From IMG/VR virus record IMGVR_UViG_3300021137_000101, positions 1-23,789 of that record: 23,789 bases of DNA; one strand, 5' to 3'. Both the position numbers and the translations under genes were made by a program. The stretch is from a virus. Positions 6,954 through 12,842 of the stretch are shown here, piece after piece (the first letter of the stretch is position 1; the number at the start of each line of letters is the position of its first letter). Below the pieces are notes generated by a model, which was not told the origin of the DNA, did not search any database, and saw nothing but the letters and a program-made list of their open reading frames with translations.

Positions 6954-7244
6954 ATGACTAAAAAAGAATTAGAACGCGACATTGAAAAGCACTTTATTTG
7001 GGTGGTTGAAACCAGCGGGGGTAAGACCTATAAGTTTAAATCAATTACCCAGCGTGGCGTGTCAGACCGCATAGCGTGTTTACCTAATGGACAAACTTGG
7101 TTTGTTGAGTTAAAGCGAGCCAAAGGTGAGTTGTCAGCCATGCAAGAAATCTTTGCTGCGGACATGGTTGCCTTAAAGCAACAGTACGCTTGCCTATGGA
7201 GTAAAGAGCAAATTAATGAATGGCTGGCCAAGTGTTTAAGCTAA
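6954..7244 (+). CDS. VRR-NUC domain nuclease
   Basis: This 96-aa stand-alone VRR-NUC protein is a small PD-(D/E)XK nuclease common in phages, often next to SNF2 helicases; family members act on branched DNA such as Holliday junctions. Catalytic-type residues are D38 (GVSDRI), E52 and K54 (FVELKRAKGEL) and Q64 (SAMQ). The 96 aa are the full single-domain length. It starts the rightward operon, probably on a leaderless mRNA, and its 3' end overlaps the helicase gene by 25 bp, so the two are probably co-translated and may work together in recombination or replication-fork repair. Confidence 0.9.
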   Translation: MTKKELERDIEKHFIWVVETSGGKTYKFKSITQRGVSDRIACLPNGQTWFVELKRAKGELSAMQEIFAADMVALKQQYACLWSKEQINEWLAKCLS

Positions 7245-8572
7245 GAGATTATCAAGAGAAGGCCGCCGACTTTATCTTTGAGCGTGATAGGGCTATGGTA
7301 TTGGCCTCAGTGGGCGCAGGTAAAACCGCCATTACATTGACAGCCATGAAGGAAATGATTGATGCTGGCCATGTCAAACGCTGGCTAGTCCTAGCCCCCA
7401 AGCGTGTCTGCACTGACGTATGGCCAGTAGAGCTGCCCAAGTGGGCTGCCGGGCTAACCATGTCGATTTGTATCGGTACGCCAAGAGAACGTCTAAAGGC
7501 CTACGCTGCGGATACCCATGTCATGGTCATCAATTACGACAATTTGCAATGGTTGACTCAATTAAATTTAAACTTTGACGGCGTGGTATTTGATGAGTTG
7601 ACTCGCCTCAAGAACCCATCAGGCGCGCGATTTAAAGCACTATTAAAAGTAATTGAGCCAATGAAGATCAGGTGGGGATTGACCGGCAGCTTTACCAGCA
7701 ATGGCTTAGAGGATGTTTTTGGTCAATGCAAGATTGTGGATCAAACCTTGTTAGGCCGTAGCAAAGGAGCGTTCCAACAGCAATACTTTGTATGTATCAA
7801 CCGCGACTTTGGCCAATGGCAGCCTCGGCTAGGCTCATTAGAGAAGGTAATGCAGGTCATCAAGCCAGCTACCTTTTTATTGGAGTCCTCAGAGTATAAG
7901 GATACGCTGCCACCATTGCACACCATAGAGATGCGTTGCGATCTGCCAGATCGTGAGCCATACGAAAAGATGAAGAAGGATTTTGTTTATCAATTTCCAG
8001 ATGCCAAAGCTATTGCAGCTAACGCTGCGGTGGTTACTCAAAAGCTACAGCAGATGGGGTCAGGCTTTATCTACATCTCTGATCGTAAACCAGACCCTAC
8101 TAGCCCCGGCAAATTTATCATGAATCAACAGCCGGTGTGGTTTTCCAGCCACAAGTTTGAATTGCTTGATGATTTGCTGGCAGAGAACCAGCGAGCCAAT
8201 ACCATTATTGTCTACAACTACAAAGAAGAACTGGCTGAATTACAGCGCAGATATCCTCATGCCGAAACGATTGATGCGCCCAAAGCCATCGAGCGTTGGA
8301 ACGAAGGCAAAATCGAGCTACTCCTTATACATCCTAAGTCTGCGGGGCATGGCCTCAATTTACAATATGGCGGTAACAAGATTGTGTTTGTGTCTTTACC
8401 TTGGAGTTTAGAGCTGTATGAACAAACTGTAGGGCGTCTACATCGTGGCGGTCAAAAGCATGAAGTCTGGTGCTATATCCTGTTAACTAACAAAACAATT
8501 GATGAAAAAGTCTGGGCTGCCTTGGCCGATAAAAGGGCTATTTCAGAGATTGCTTTAGAAGAATTGAAATAA
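7220..8572 (+). CDS. SNF2-family DEAD/DEAH-type helicase
   Basis: This 450-aa superfamily 2 ATPase of the phage SNF2-like type shows a Q-motif-like LRDYQ near the N-terminus, Walker A VGAGKT (31-36), Walker B FDELT at about residue 124 (DELT in place of DEAH), GLTGSF as motif III, and the C-terminal helicase domain with SAGHGLNLQ and motif VI QTVGRLHRGGQ. The length is normal for a protein with both RecA lobes and few insertions. It overlaps the VRR-NUC gene by 25 bp, so coupling is likely. It probably remodels DNA or protein-DNA complexes for the nuclease. Confidence 0.93.
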   Translation: MAGQVFKLRDYQEKAADFIFERDRAMVLASVGAGKTAITLTAMKEMIDAGHVKRWLVLAPKRVCTDVWPVELPKWAAGLTMSICIGTPRERLKAYAADTHVMVINYDNLQWLTQLNLNFDGVVFDELTRLKNPSGARFKALLKVIEPMKIRWGLTGSFTSNGLEDVFGQCKIVDQTLLGRSKGAFQQQYFVCINRDFGQWQPRLGSLEKVMQVIKPATFLLESSEYKDTLPPLHTIEMRCDLPDREPYEKMKKDFVYQFPDAKAIAANAAVVTQKLQQMGSGFIYISDRKPDPTSPGKFIMNQQPVWFSSHKFELLDDLLAENQRANTIIVYNYKEELAELQRRYPHAETIDAPKAIERWNEGKIELLLIHPKSAGHGLNLQYGGNKIVFVSLPWSLELYEQTVGRLHRGGQKHEVWCYILLTNKTIDEKVWAALADKRAISEIALEELK

Positions 8573-8576
8573 TTGT

Positions 8577-8604
8577 TTTACATTACAAATAAATCTGTTA
8601 CATT
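8577..8604 (+). promoter_or_regulatory. Rightward promoter for the small-gene operon
   Basis: TTTACA (8577-8582), a 16-bp spacer and TACATT (8599-8604), with TG just upstream (TGTTACATT), form an extended -10 promoter. It starts at the last codons of the helicase gene and would initiate at about 8611, just before the GAAAGGA Shine-Dalgarno of the 73-aa gene. It resembles the leftward promoter at 6901-6928. Confidence 0.5.
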
Positions 8605-8628
8605 TAATGAACTTTGAAAGGATTAGCA

Positions 8629-8850
8629 ATGAAATGGTTTAAAAAAGATGAAACTCCAGTAAAGGCCTATAGCTGGAGATCACTAACAGATATTCTGTCT
8701 ACTTTGAGTGAAGCTGAAGTAGAGAGCCTGTTAGAAAAAGAACTTGAAGGTGAGAAGCGATGGTCAATTGTCCAGCGCTTACACCAACGGTACACCGTTC
8801 TTCGTGCGGCGAGAGAACGGAAAGAATTAAAGAAATTAGTAGCCGCTTAA
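8629..8850 (+). CDS. Hypothetical phage protein (73 aa)
   Basis: The start is the ATG at 8629, with GAAAGGA 7 nt upstream; a longer reading from a TTG at 8614 would run over that site. The 73-aa product begins MKWFKKDETP and continues with charged, helix-forming sequence (LSEAEVESLLEKELEGEKRW, then RAARERKELKKL), so it is probably a small helical cytoplasmic protein. It has its own promoter-like sequence upstream. No family recognised. Confidence 0.7.
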   Translation: MKWFKKDETPVKAYSWRSLTDILSTLSEAEVESLLEKELEGEKRWSIVQRLHQRYTVLRAARERKELKKLVAA

Positions 8851-8874
8851 TTTGATTTAACTAGAGGAAAAATC

Positions 8875-9093
8875 ATGAGAACACCTAACGTACCTTATAT
8901 TTGGACTGCATCTGGCACTGACATTACGACACGATGGCGCAATCAATATGGCTGGACACCGCCATCAGAGTTGCAAGAGTACCGCGATAAGTGGAAGTAT
9001 TACCAAGAGTTGCCATTACGCGCATTAGATGACGGCGCTAAAGAACTGTATGAGCAAACCTTAAAACGTGCCAAAGTAGCGAGGATCAAATGA
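8875..9093 (+). CDS. Hypothetical phage protein (72 aa)
   Basis: This 72-aa protein has AGAGGAAAAATC before the ATG, a strong Shine-Dalgarno. It is rich in Trp and Tyr in the first half (PYIWTASGTDITTRWRNQYG) and helical and basic at the end (LYEQTLKRAKVARIK). Its stop overlaps the start of the next gene as ATGA, beginning a run of coupled small genes that lasts to 11040. No family recognised. Confidence 0.7.
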   Translation: MRTPNVPYIWTASGTDITTRWRNQYGWTPPSELQEYRDKWKYYQELPLRALDDGAKELYEQTLKRAKVARIK

Positions 9094-9257
9094 ACACACT
9101 TCTAACTGATATCGCTCACGCTCGTCAGCTTATTAACCAAATCGAAATACTGTGTAATAACCAGCAGATCAATGGCCGCAAGCCTATTTACGATAAGGTT
9201 CAAGAGCTACAGACTTATGTTCAATTGCTATTACTCAAGACGGCAGACTACGCGTGA
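9090..9257 (+). CDS. Hypothetical small helical protein (55 aa)
   Basis: The ATG at 9090 overlaps the preceding stop by 4 bp (ATGA) and the reading frame ends at TGA 9255-9257, encoding 55 aa. The sequence (HARQLINQIEIL, then KVQELQTYVQLLLLK) suggests two amphipathic helices. Translation is probably by coupling, since GAGGATCAA lies close upstream inside the previous gene. It is shorter than common annotation cut-offs. Function unknown. Confidence 0.6.
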   Translation: MNTLLTDIAHARQLINQIEILCNNQQINGRKPIYDKVQELQTYVQLLLLKTADYA

Positions 9258-9355
9258 GCTGGGCTGACAAAGTGGCCATTGCCACCATTGCTATAGCTGC
9301 CGTCATTTTGATGTCAGTCCTTCGATTGGCCATTCGTATAGGGGGCTTAGTATGA
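9254..9355 (+). CDS. Single-pass membrane microprotein, GTG start (33 aa)
   Basis: GTG at 9254 overlaps the previous stop (GTGA), and the 33-aa frame ends at TGA 9353-9355, overlapping the next ATG. After a short polar start (SWADK) there is one hydrophobic segment (VAIATIAIAAVILMSVL) followed by an Arg-containing end, consistent with a membrane anchor. The evidence is the precise overlap on both sides and the membrane-like composition. Function unknown. Confidence 0.5.
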   Translation: MSWADKVAIATIAIAAVILMSVLRLAIRIGGLV

Positions 9356-9447
9356 CCGAGTTATTATTTCTTTTTTTATTAATTAGCGGTATAGCTGCTT
9401 GGGGTTTTATACTTTATATTTTAATTAAAGTAATAACACAATCATGA
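9352..9447 (+). CDS. Single-pass membrane microprotein (31 aa)
   Basis: ATG 9352 overlaps the preceding TGA, and the frame ends at TGA 9445-9447, which overlaps the next ATG. The 31 residues are almost entirely hydrophobic (LLFLFLLISGIAAWGFILYI) with a basic residue near the end. Being second of two tiny membrane proteins in tandem, it may form a pair with the 33-aa product, perhaps inhibiting a host membrane function; that is speculation. Confidence 0.5.
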   Translation: MTELLFLFLLISGIAAWGFILYILIKVITQS

Positions 9448-9614
9448 CTACTTGGACACTTTCAGAATTAGGTTGCAATGGTAATTGCCAACAAGGGCGC
9501 TTGCCTTGCAACTGTCAAGAACCTATACCATTCTTGGGCTGGATGCGATACGAGCCAGTAGTAATTGTTGAAAGCGGTGCAAGTGTTATGCCTAAACCAG
9601 AGGAACAAAAATGA
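9444..9614 (+). CDS. Small Cys-rich protein, possible zinc knuckle (56 aa)
   Basis: ATG 9444 overlaps the previous stop (ATGA), and the frame ends at TGA 9612-9614 overlapping the next ATG. The 56-aa product has C11, C15, C22 and C24 (LGCNGNCQQGRLPCNCQEP), a compact CxxxC...CxC set that could hold a metal or form disulfides. The remainder is Pro/Glu-rich. No family recognised; a small zinc-binding or iron-sulfur scaffold is possible. Confidence 0.55.
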   Translation: MTTWTLSELGCNGNCQQGRLPCNCQEPIPFLGWMRYEPVVIVESGASVMPKPEEQK

Positions 9615-10162
9615 TCTATCTAATTTATGCTTTATTAGTACCTATTAGTTTAATTTTGACTATTATTTCAATACCTTTAGCTCCCATTTTGGTATTGTTT
9701 GCTAGGCCGATCTTGGGCTGGTGTGATAATCATAGCTATGAGGCAGTAGAGCCACGATTGCCGACCTGTTTAGACTGGTTTATGACGCCAGATAATTCAC
9801 TTAATGGCGATGCTACTTTTCAAACAATGTTTCCGCCGGGTCAATGGTGGTCACAAGTTCATTGGCTATGGCGCAATCCAGCGTATAGCTTCGCGTTACG
9901 CTATTTAGGAACTCCTTATACCACTTCGGTACAGGGCGATAAAACAATTAAGGACAACGACAATGCGAAAGCGGGCTGGTGTAAGGTATCAGTTAATGGA
10001 CTATTTCAATTTACTCTTGTTACCCCTATTGGTTTTAGCCGTTGTATCTATGTTAATTTGGGCTGGAATATTCGTGGTCTGGTGGATGATAACGTCCAGC
10101 CTAAGCCGGATATTTGGCAAGCAACGTATGTTTTCTCGCCAAGAATCTCAGGATTCAGATAA
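9611..10162 (+). CDS. Phage membrane-anchored hypothetical protein (183 aa)
   Basis: The protein starts with a long hydrophobic stretch (residues 2-31, one or two membrane passes with a proline break), then a Trp/Pro-rich soluble part including PPGQWWSQVHWLWRNPAYSF and GWNIRGLVDD. It resembles uncharacterised phage proteins (DUF7338-like) known only by conservation; this match is from memory and tentative. The start overlaps the preceding stop (ATGA) and its TAA overlaps the next ATG (TAATG). The location after two membrane microproteins makes a membrane-associated role plausible. Confidence 0.7.
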   Translation: MIYLIYALLVPISLILTIISIPLAPILVLFARPILGWCDNHSYEAVEPRLPTCLDWFMTPDNSLNGDATFQTMFPPGQWWSQVHWLWRNPAYSFALRYLGTPYTTSVQGDKTIKDNDNAKAGWCKVSVNGLFQFTLVTPIGFSRCIYVNLGWNIRGLVDDNVQPKPDIWQATYVFSPRISGFR

Positions 10163-10326
10163 TGGATGAAATAGAGATTGCTAAGTTGCAAGAAAAGTTG
10201 GCTAAGGCTTTAGCTGACGCTGATTATTGGCGTCTAGCGTATGACAAGCTCATGAAGCATATCGACCATCAAAATAGCTATGTACGCCATTTAGAGCAAC
10301 AAGTTTGGGGAGGGAAAACATTTTGA
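10162..10326 (+). CDS. Small coiled-coil protein (54 aa)
   Basis: The start at ATG 10162 gives a TAATG junction with the upstream gene; a longer frame from 10114 would overlap that gene by 49 bp and is less likely. The 54-aa product is helical with heptad-like spacing (EIEIAKLQEKLAKALADADY) and ends in QQVWGGKTF. The stop overlaps a TTG start of the next gene. It probably dimerises through a coiled coil. Function unknown. Confidence 0.65.
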   Translation: MDEIEIAKLQEKLAKALADADYWRLAYDKLMKHIDHQNSYVRHLEQQVWGGKTF

Positions 10327-10673
10327 ACATTGGTGATGTGAATAGCACTGAAAAAGGCTCAGGCGCTCGTTATAACGCAGGTAAGCCTGATTTAAGCCTC
10401 ATTCCTCTTTGTACGCTTGAAGATGAAGCTAAAGTCTGGATGTATGGCAAACAAAAGTACGCTGCATGGAACTGGGCTAAAGGAATGGATTGGTCTGTAC
10501 CCTTGGCTTGTGCCTTGCGCCACCTGTCTAAATGGCAAGCTGGTGAGGAGAACGATGAGGAGTCGGGGCTACCTCACCTTGCTCATGCTATGTGCAATCT
10601 ACGGATGCTAACGCTGTTCTCTAAGACATATAAAGAAGGCGATGATCGCCCGCCATCAGAATTCATGCCATGA
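10323..10673 (+). CDS. DUF5664 protein (dATP/dGTP diphosphohydrolase N-terminal-like)
   Basis: The best start is TTG 10323: it overlaps the preceding TGA (TTGA), matching the 4-bp overlap habit of this operon, and GGGGAGGG lies 8 nt upstream. The 116-aa product carries ARYNAGKPDLSLIP, YGKQKYAAWNWAKG and ALRHLSKWQAGEENDEESG, then LPHLAHAMCNLRML, the conserved pattern of the phage DUF5664 family. That family has been linked to MazG-type nucleotide hydrolases (MazZ) that deplete dATP or dGTP. The Glu/Asp and His residues in the middle would bind metal. No purZ-like gene is in this window, so a base-Z pathway is not supported. The likely role is nucleotide-pool adjustment. Confidence 0.82.
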   Translation: MNIGDVNSTEKGSGARYNAGKPDLSLIPLCTLEDEAKVWMYGKQKYAAWNWAKGMDWSVPLACALRHLSKWQAGEENDEESGLPHLAHAMCNLRMLTLFSKTYKEGDDRPPSEFMP

Positions 10674-10900
10674 GTCAAACTAGACTAGGTTCGTTTATTG
10701 AAGCATGGGTGAATGTACTGATAGGGTTTACCATTAATTACATCGCCAATTTGTTGATATTCCCGCTGTTTGGCTTTCACATTAGTCTGTTAGCTAACTT
10801 CTATATGGGTCTGCTATACACTGTCATCTCAGTAATTCGTAGCTATGCTGTTAGGCGTTGGTTCAATGCAAGATTGCATCGTTTATTGGCCAATATATGA
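10670..10900 (+). CDS. Small phage membrane protein, two TM segments (76 aa)
   Basis: ATGA overlap joins it to the DUF5664 gene. The pattern RLGSFIEAWVNVLIGFTINY, a second hydrophobic segment (LANFYMGLLYTVISVI) and RSYAVRRWFNARL at the end match a widespread family of tiny phage membrane proteins (DUF7220-like, from memory). Two membrane passes with a basic C-terminal helix facing the cytoplasm are predicted. Members often sit near early or accessory genes; no molecular function is known. Confidence 0.72.
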   Translation: MSQTRLGSFIEAWVNVLIGFTINYIANLLIFPLFGFHISLLANFYMGLLYTVISVIRSYAVRRWFNARLHRLLANI

Positions 10901-11040
10901 GCAGTTGGTTAATTGTTCTTACAGGCTTAATCTACGCTTATATAGCGGCAGAACAGCTTTTCAAAGGCAATCCATATATGACGGTTGTATATGGCGGCTA
11001 TGCTTTCTCTAACATCGGGCTGTATTTGTTGGCTAAATAA
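10897..11040 (+). CDS. Small membrane protein (47 aa)
   Basis: The start is ATG 10897, overlapping the previous TGA; a longer reading from 10858 would cut 43 bp into its neighbour. The 47-aa product has a hydrophobic segment (SSWLIVLTGLIYAYIAA), a short polar turn (EQLFKGNP) and a second hydrophobic segment to the end (VVYGGYAFSNIGLYLLAK). It is the last gene of the rightward train; its TAA runs into the A-tract of a leftward terminator. Function unknown. Confidence 0.65.
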   Translation: MSSWLIVLTGLIYAYIAAEQLFKGNPYMTVVYGGYAFSNIGLYLLAK

Positions 11041-11061
11041 AAAAAGTTTCCCGAACGGGAA
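11036..11061 (-). terminator. Intrinsic terminator for leftward transcription
   Basis: On the minus strand TTCCCG (11061-11056) and CGGGAA (11053-11048) form a hairpin followed by AC and a long T-run (11045-11039) that extends into the end of the rightward operon. It would stop transcripts that run through from the peptidase gene before they enter the opposing genes. No T-run lies on the plus-strand side. The same arms are part of the direct repeat at 11046-11126. Confidence 0.5.
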
Positions 11062-11126
11062 GAATGTATGAAAAAGTGCATGAAATATCAATAAAGTTAC
11101 CGATCGGGGTATTTTGTACGAAAAGT
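11046..11126. repeat. Twin ~31-bp direct repeats with palindromic cores
   Basis: GTTTCCCGAACGGGAAGAAT... (11046-11077) and GTTACCGATCGGGGTATTTT... (11096-11126) align along their length: GTT, a palindromic CCGAACGG or CCGATCGG core, then TGTATGAAAAAGT or TGTACGAAAAGT. The centre-to-centre distance is about 49 bp. They look like two binding sites for a dimeric protein in the convergent intergenic region. Seen: repeat and palindromes. Inferred: operator or origin role. Confidence 0.5.
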
Positions 11127-11190
11127 CAGTAGCTTAAAAATGATTCATTAATAAGGCTTTATACATATACGGACTGCGTATTGAGTCATT

Positions 11191-11256
11191 AACTTTACAA
11201 TCCAATGTCAACAACTTTACAATCAGCCGTCAAAACTTTACAAAAATGTCAACAAA
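11191..11256. repeat. Iteron-like array, inverted relative to the left-end array
   Basis: AACTTTACA occurs at 11191, 11213 and 11234, spaced 22 and 21 bp; the first two continue as CTTTACAATC, the third as CTTTACAAAA. CTTTACAAT is the reverse complement of the ATTGTAAAG found three times with 22-bp spacing at 19-84. Each copy is followed by a GTCAA element, and a perfect TCAACA-AAAC-TGTTGA hairpin (11249-11264) ends the array. No gene lies in 11041-11357. Confidence 0.65.
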
Positions 11257-11298
11257 ACTGTTGATATGGCTACTTTTTGTCAATAACTGTACATATAG

Positions 11299-11325
11299 GT
11301 ATCAATATGTATAAAAAATTGATAC
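11299..11325. promoter_or_regulatory. 8-bp inverted repeat in the convergent intergenic region
   Basis: GTATCAAT (11299-11306) and ATTGATAC (11318-11325) are perfect arms around an 11-bp A/T-rich spacer. The size and symmetry suit a dimeric regulator site, or a small hairpin. No promoter or gene start is close by, so the purpose is unclear. Confidence 0.35.
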
Positions 11326-11341
11326 TTATAAGTTACATTTT

Positions 11342-11372
11342 GTTACTAGACACAAAATTATTTGTCTAGTAA
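11342..11372. other. 3'-end hairpin of the peptidase gene (shared with 565-594)
   Basis: TTACTAGACA (11343-11352) and TGTCTAGTAA (11363-11372) form a perfect 10-bp stem with a 10-nt loop that contains the peptidase stop codon. The arrangement GTTACTAGACAC-N9-TGTCTAGTA is the same as at the end of the primase-helicase gene. On the plus strand a weak T-run (AAGTTTTTATA) follows some 8 nt later; on the minus strand none does. Confidence 0.55.
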
Positions 11373-11786
11373 TGAATAAGTTTTTATAGGCTCATGGCTT
11401 TTTAAATCTACATTGCAAGCCCATTTAACTGCTTCTTCTGCGGACAAGCCCATTCTCATGCAGACTTCGGCTGCCATTGCACCAGAACCAATAGCCATAA
11501 AGGTTTTAGCGCGTTCCCATTCAAGATCGTCATTACAATAAAAAAGACCTTCTTTAGTTAGCCTAATAAAAGAACTACCAGGCTTGAGCTTTGGTTTAAC
11601 TTTGCTTTTCTTATTGATGTAATCCACTACTTTTTCGCAATCGCTCCAATTGCCGGCCACGCCTAACCACCCGCCATCTATTGCGACAATTTTTTCTTCA
11701 AAATATTTAATGCCAGTATCTTCGTCTGAAAATTGACTATCCGATACCAAGATTTTTTTGTCCCAATCACCAACGATAGTAGTCAT
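11358..11786 (-). CDS. HslV/proteasome-beta-like Ntn-hydrolase (142 aa)
   Basis: With ATG 11786 the protein begins MTTIVGD, so removal of Met leaves Thr1, as in HslV and proteasome beta subunits. This start overlaps the upstream stop as ATGA; an alternative GTG at 11801 would add five residues and hide the threonine. Counting from Thr1, D15 (VSDSQ) and K31 (FEEKIVAI) fall where HslV has D17 and K33. The later AIGSGAMAAEV and LSAEEAVKWACNVD match the HslV GSG helix and following helix. It is shorter than HslV (about 175 aa) and no HslU-type ATPase is nearby. It could be a self-assembling peptidase or use host HslU. Fold call fairly firm; activity and substrate unknown. Confidence 0.72.
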   Translation of the reverse strand: MTTIVGDWDKKILVSDSQFSDEDTGIKYFEEKIVAIDGGWLGVAGNWSDCEKVVDYINKKSKVKPKLKPGSSFIRLTKEGLFYCNDDLEWERAKTFMAIGSGAMAAEVCMRMGLSAEEAVKWACNVDLKSHEPIKTYSLLDK

Positions 11787-12766
11787 ACTTTTGTTATGCA
11801 CCCACGAAATTCTATTTCTCCGTTTTCTTCATCGGACACCATAATCATCTCTGGCATTAGCATCCGGCCTTGGTCAAAGGATAGCATCACAAAGCCACTG
11901 CGCCAATCTTTAGGAGAATCCTCGCAATACTCGAAGGTACTGGACATCGGATCGGCCAAACAACCGGTCTGGATGCCCCAAAATGTGCCTTGAAAATTGG
12001 AAATCGGCTGGCAAGCAAGGACGTGCGTATGGCCAGTGATAATGTTGGTATTACCCGCCGCCAGCAAATTGCTGTAGCCAGCGGTGCGGCCACCTTTAAA
12101 CCGGTGTTTTACTACGGTATCTTCGCCAATCCAGAATGACCAACAAGTTTCCCAGTTGGGGAAATGGTACTTTAATGAAAAGCCATCTACACCGCTGTAT
12201 TCGGGAACTTTATTGACTAGCCAAGCCTCGTATCTCATATCATGGTTACCCAACGTCCATATTAGTCGGCAGCCAGCAGGTCTATGTTTCTCGATTTCAT
12301 CTAAATGCTGACGGCAAGCCTTGAGTTCTTCTAGGACACTAGGCTTTTGATCGTAATTAATGCTTGGAAAACGGCTTAAAACCTGCCCATCGAACGCATC
12401 GCCGTTGCAGATGATGACTTCTGGCTTGAATTTTTTAATCATCAACAGGAGGGCTTTAAAGGCCGTTGTGGTGGTGTCGGTAAAGTGGGCATCTGAGAAC
12501 ACAATGATGCGTTTGACTTTATCTACCTCAATACCCCTTCGGACATTGTGAGCTGCCAACTCAACCTTTTTAGGTTTAGGCTTAATTTGATCGCGTTGGG
12601 AATTATGGGTAGCCAATTTAATGCCAAGCCGGGTTTCAATACTGCTTCGCCTTCTCATGACACTAGAAGAAGCAACACCCAGCTTTTCAGCCATTAAGAC
12701 AGGAGAGCCTAGTTTAGCCCAAAGGTCTATAAATTCTTGATCTGTGCATACAAGTTTCAGTGCCAT
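11783..12766 (-). CDS. Calcineurin-type metallophosphoesterase with N-terminal HTH-like region
   Basis: This 327-aa protein has the full metallophosphoesterase motif set: FSDAHF, NGDAFD, LGNHD and GHTH, giving a two-metal active site. The first 60 or so residues (DQEFIDLWAKLGSPVLMAEK, then SSSVMRRRSSIETRLG) read like a helix-turn-helix that usually recognises DNA, followed by a Lys-rich linker. Such phage proteins are thought to be DNA-linked phosphatases or nucleases, but no substrate is known. ATG 12766 has AGAAGGG upstream. Its stop overlaps the start of the HslV-like peptidase, so the two are co-produced. Confidence 0.88.
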   Translation of the reverse strand: MALKLVCTDQEFIDLWAKLGSPVLMAEKLGVASSSVMRRRSSIETRLGIKLATHNSQRDQIKPKPKKVELAAHNVRRGIEVDKVKRIIVFSDAHFTDTTTTAFKALLLMIKKFKPEVIICNGDAFDGQVLSRFPSINYDQKPSVLEELKACRQHLDEIEKHRPAGCRLIWTLGNHDMRYEAWLVNKVPEYSGVDGFSLKYHFPNWETCWSFWIGEDTVVKHRFKGGRTAGYSNLLAAGNTNIITGHTHVLACQPISNFQGTFWGIQTGCLADPMSSTFEYCEDSPKDWRSGFVMLSFDQGRMLMPEMIMVSDEENGEIEFRGCITKV

Positions 12767-12796
12767 AAGTACCCTTCTTTTTCTTGTTGTAATCGG

Positions 12797-12824
12797 ATAC
12801 TAACCGAACATTGTGTAAATACAA
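12797..12824 (-). promoter_or_regulatory. Weak candidate promoter before the metallophosphoesterase gene
   Basis: In the 76-bp gap, on the minus strand, TTGTAT (12824-12819), a 16-bp spacer and TAGTAT (12802-12797) could act as -35/-10. A small inverted repeat TCGG...CCGA overlaps the -10. The match is modest. Confidence 0.25.
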
Positions 12825-12842
12825 AGACTTATAAGGTATAGC

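Noticed and set aside
8614-8850. TTG start at 8614 for the 73-aa gene
   Set aside because: It would place the clear GAAAGGA ribosome-binding site inside the gene; ATG 8629 is preferred.
11041-11357. Hidden gene in the convergent intergenic region
   Set aside because: Both strands lack a frame with an RBS and protein-like composition; the region is explained by repeats and hairpins.
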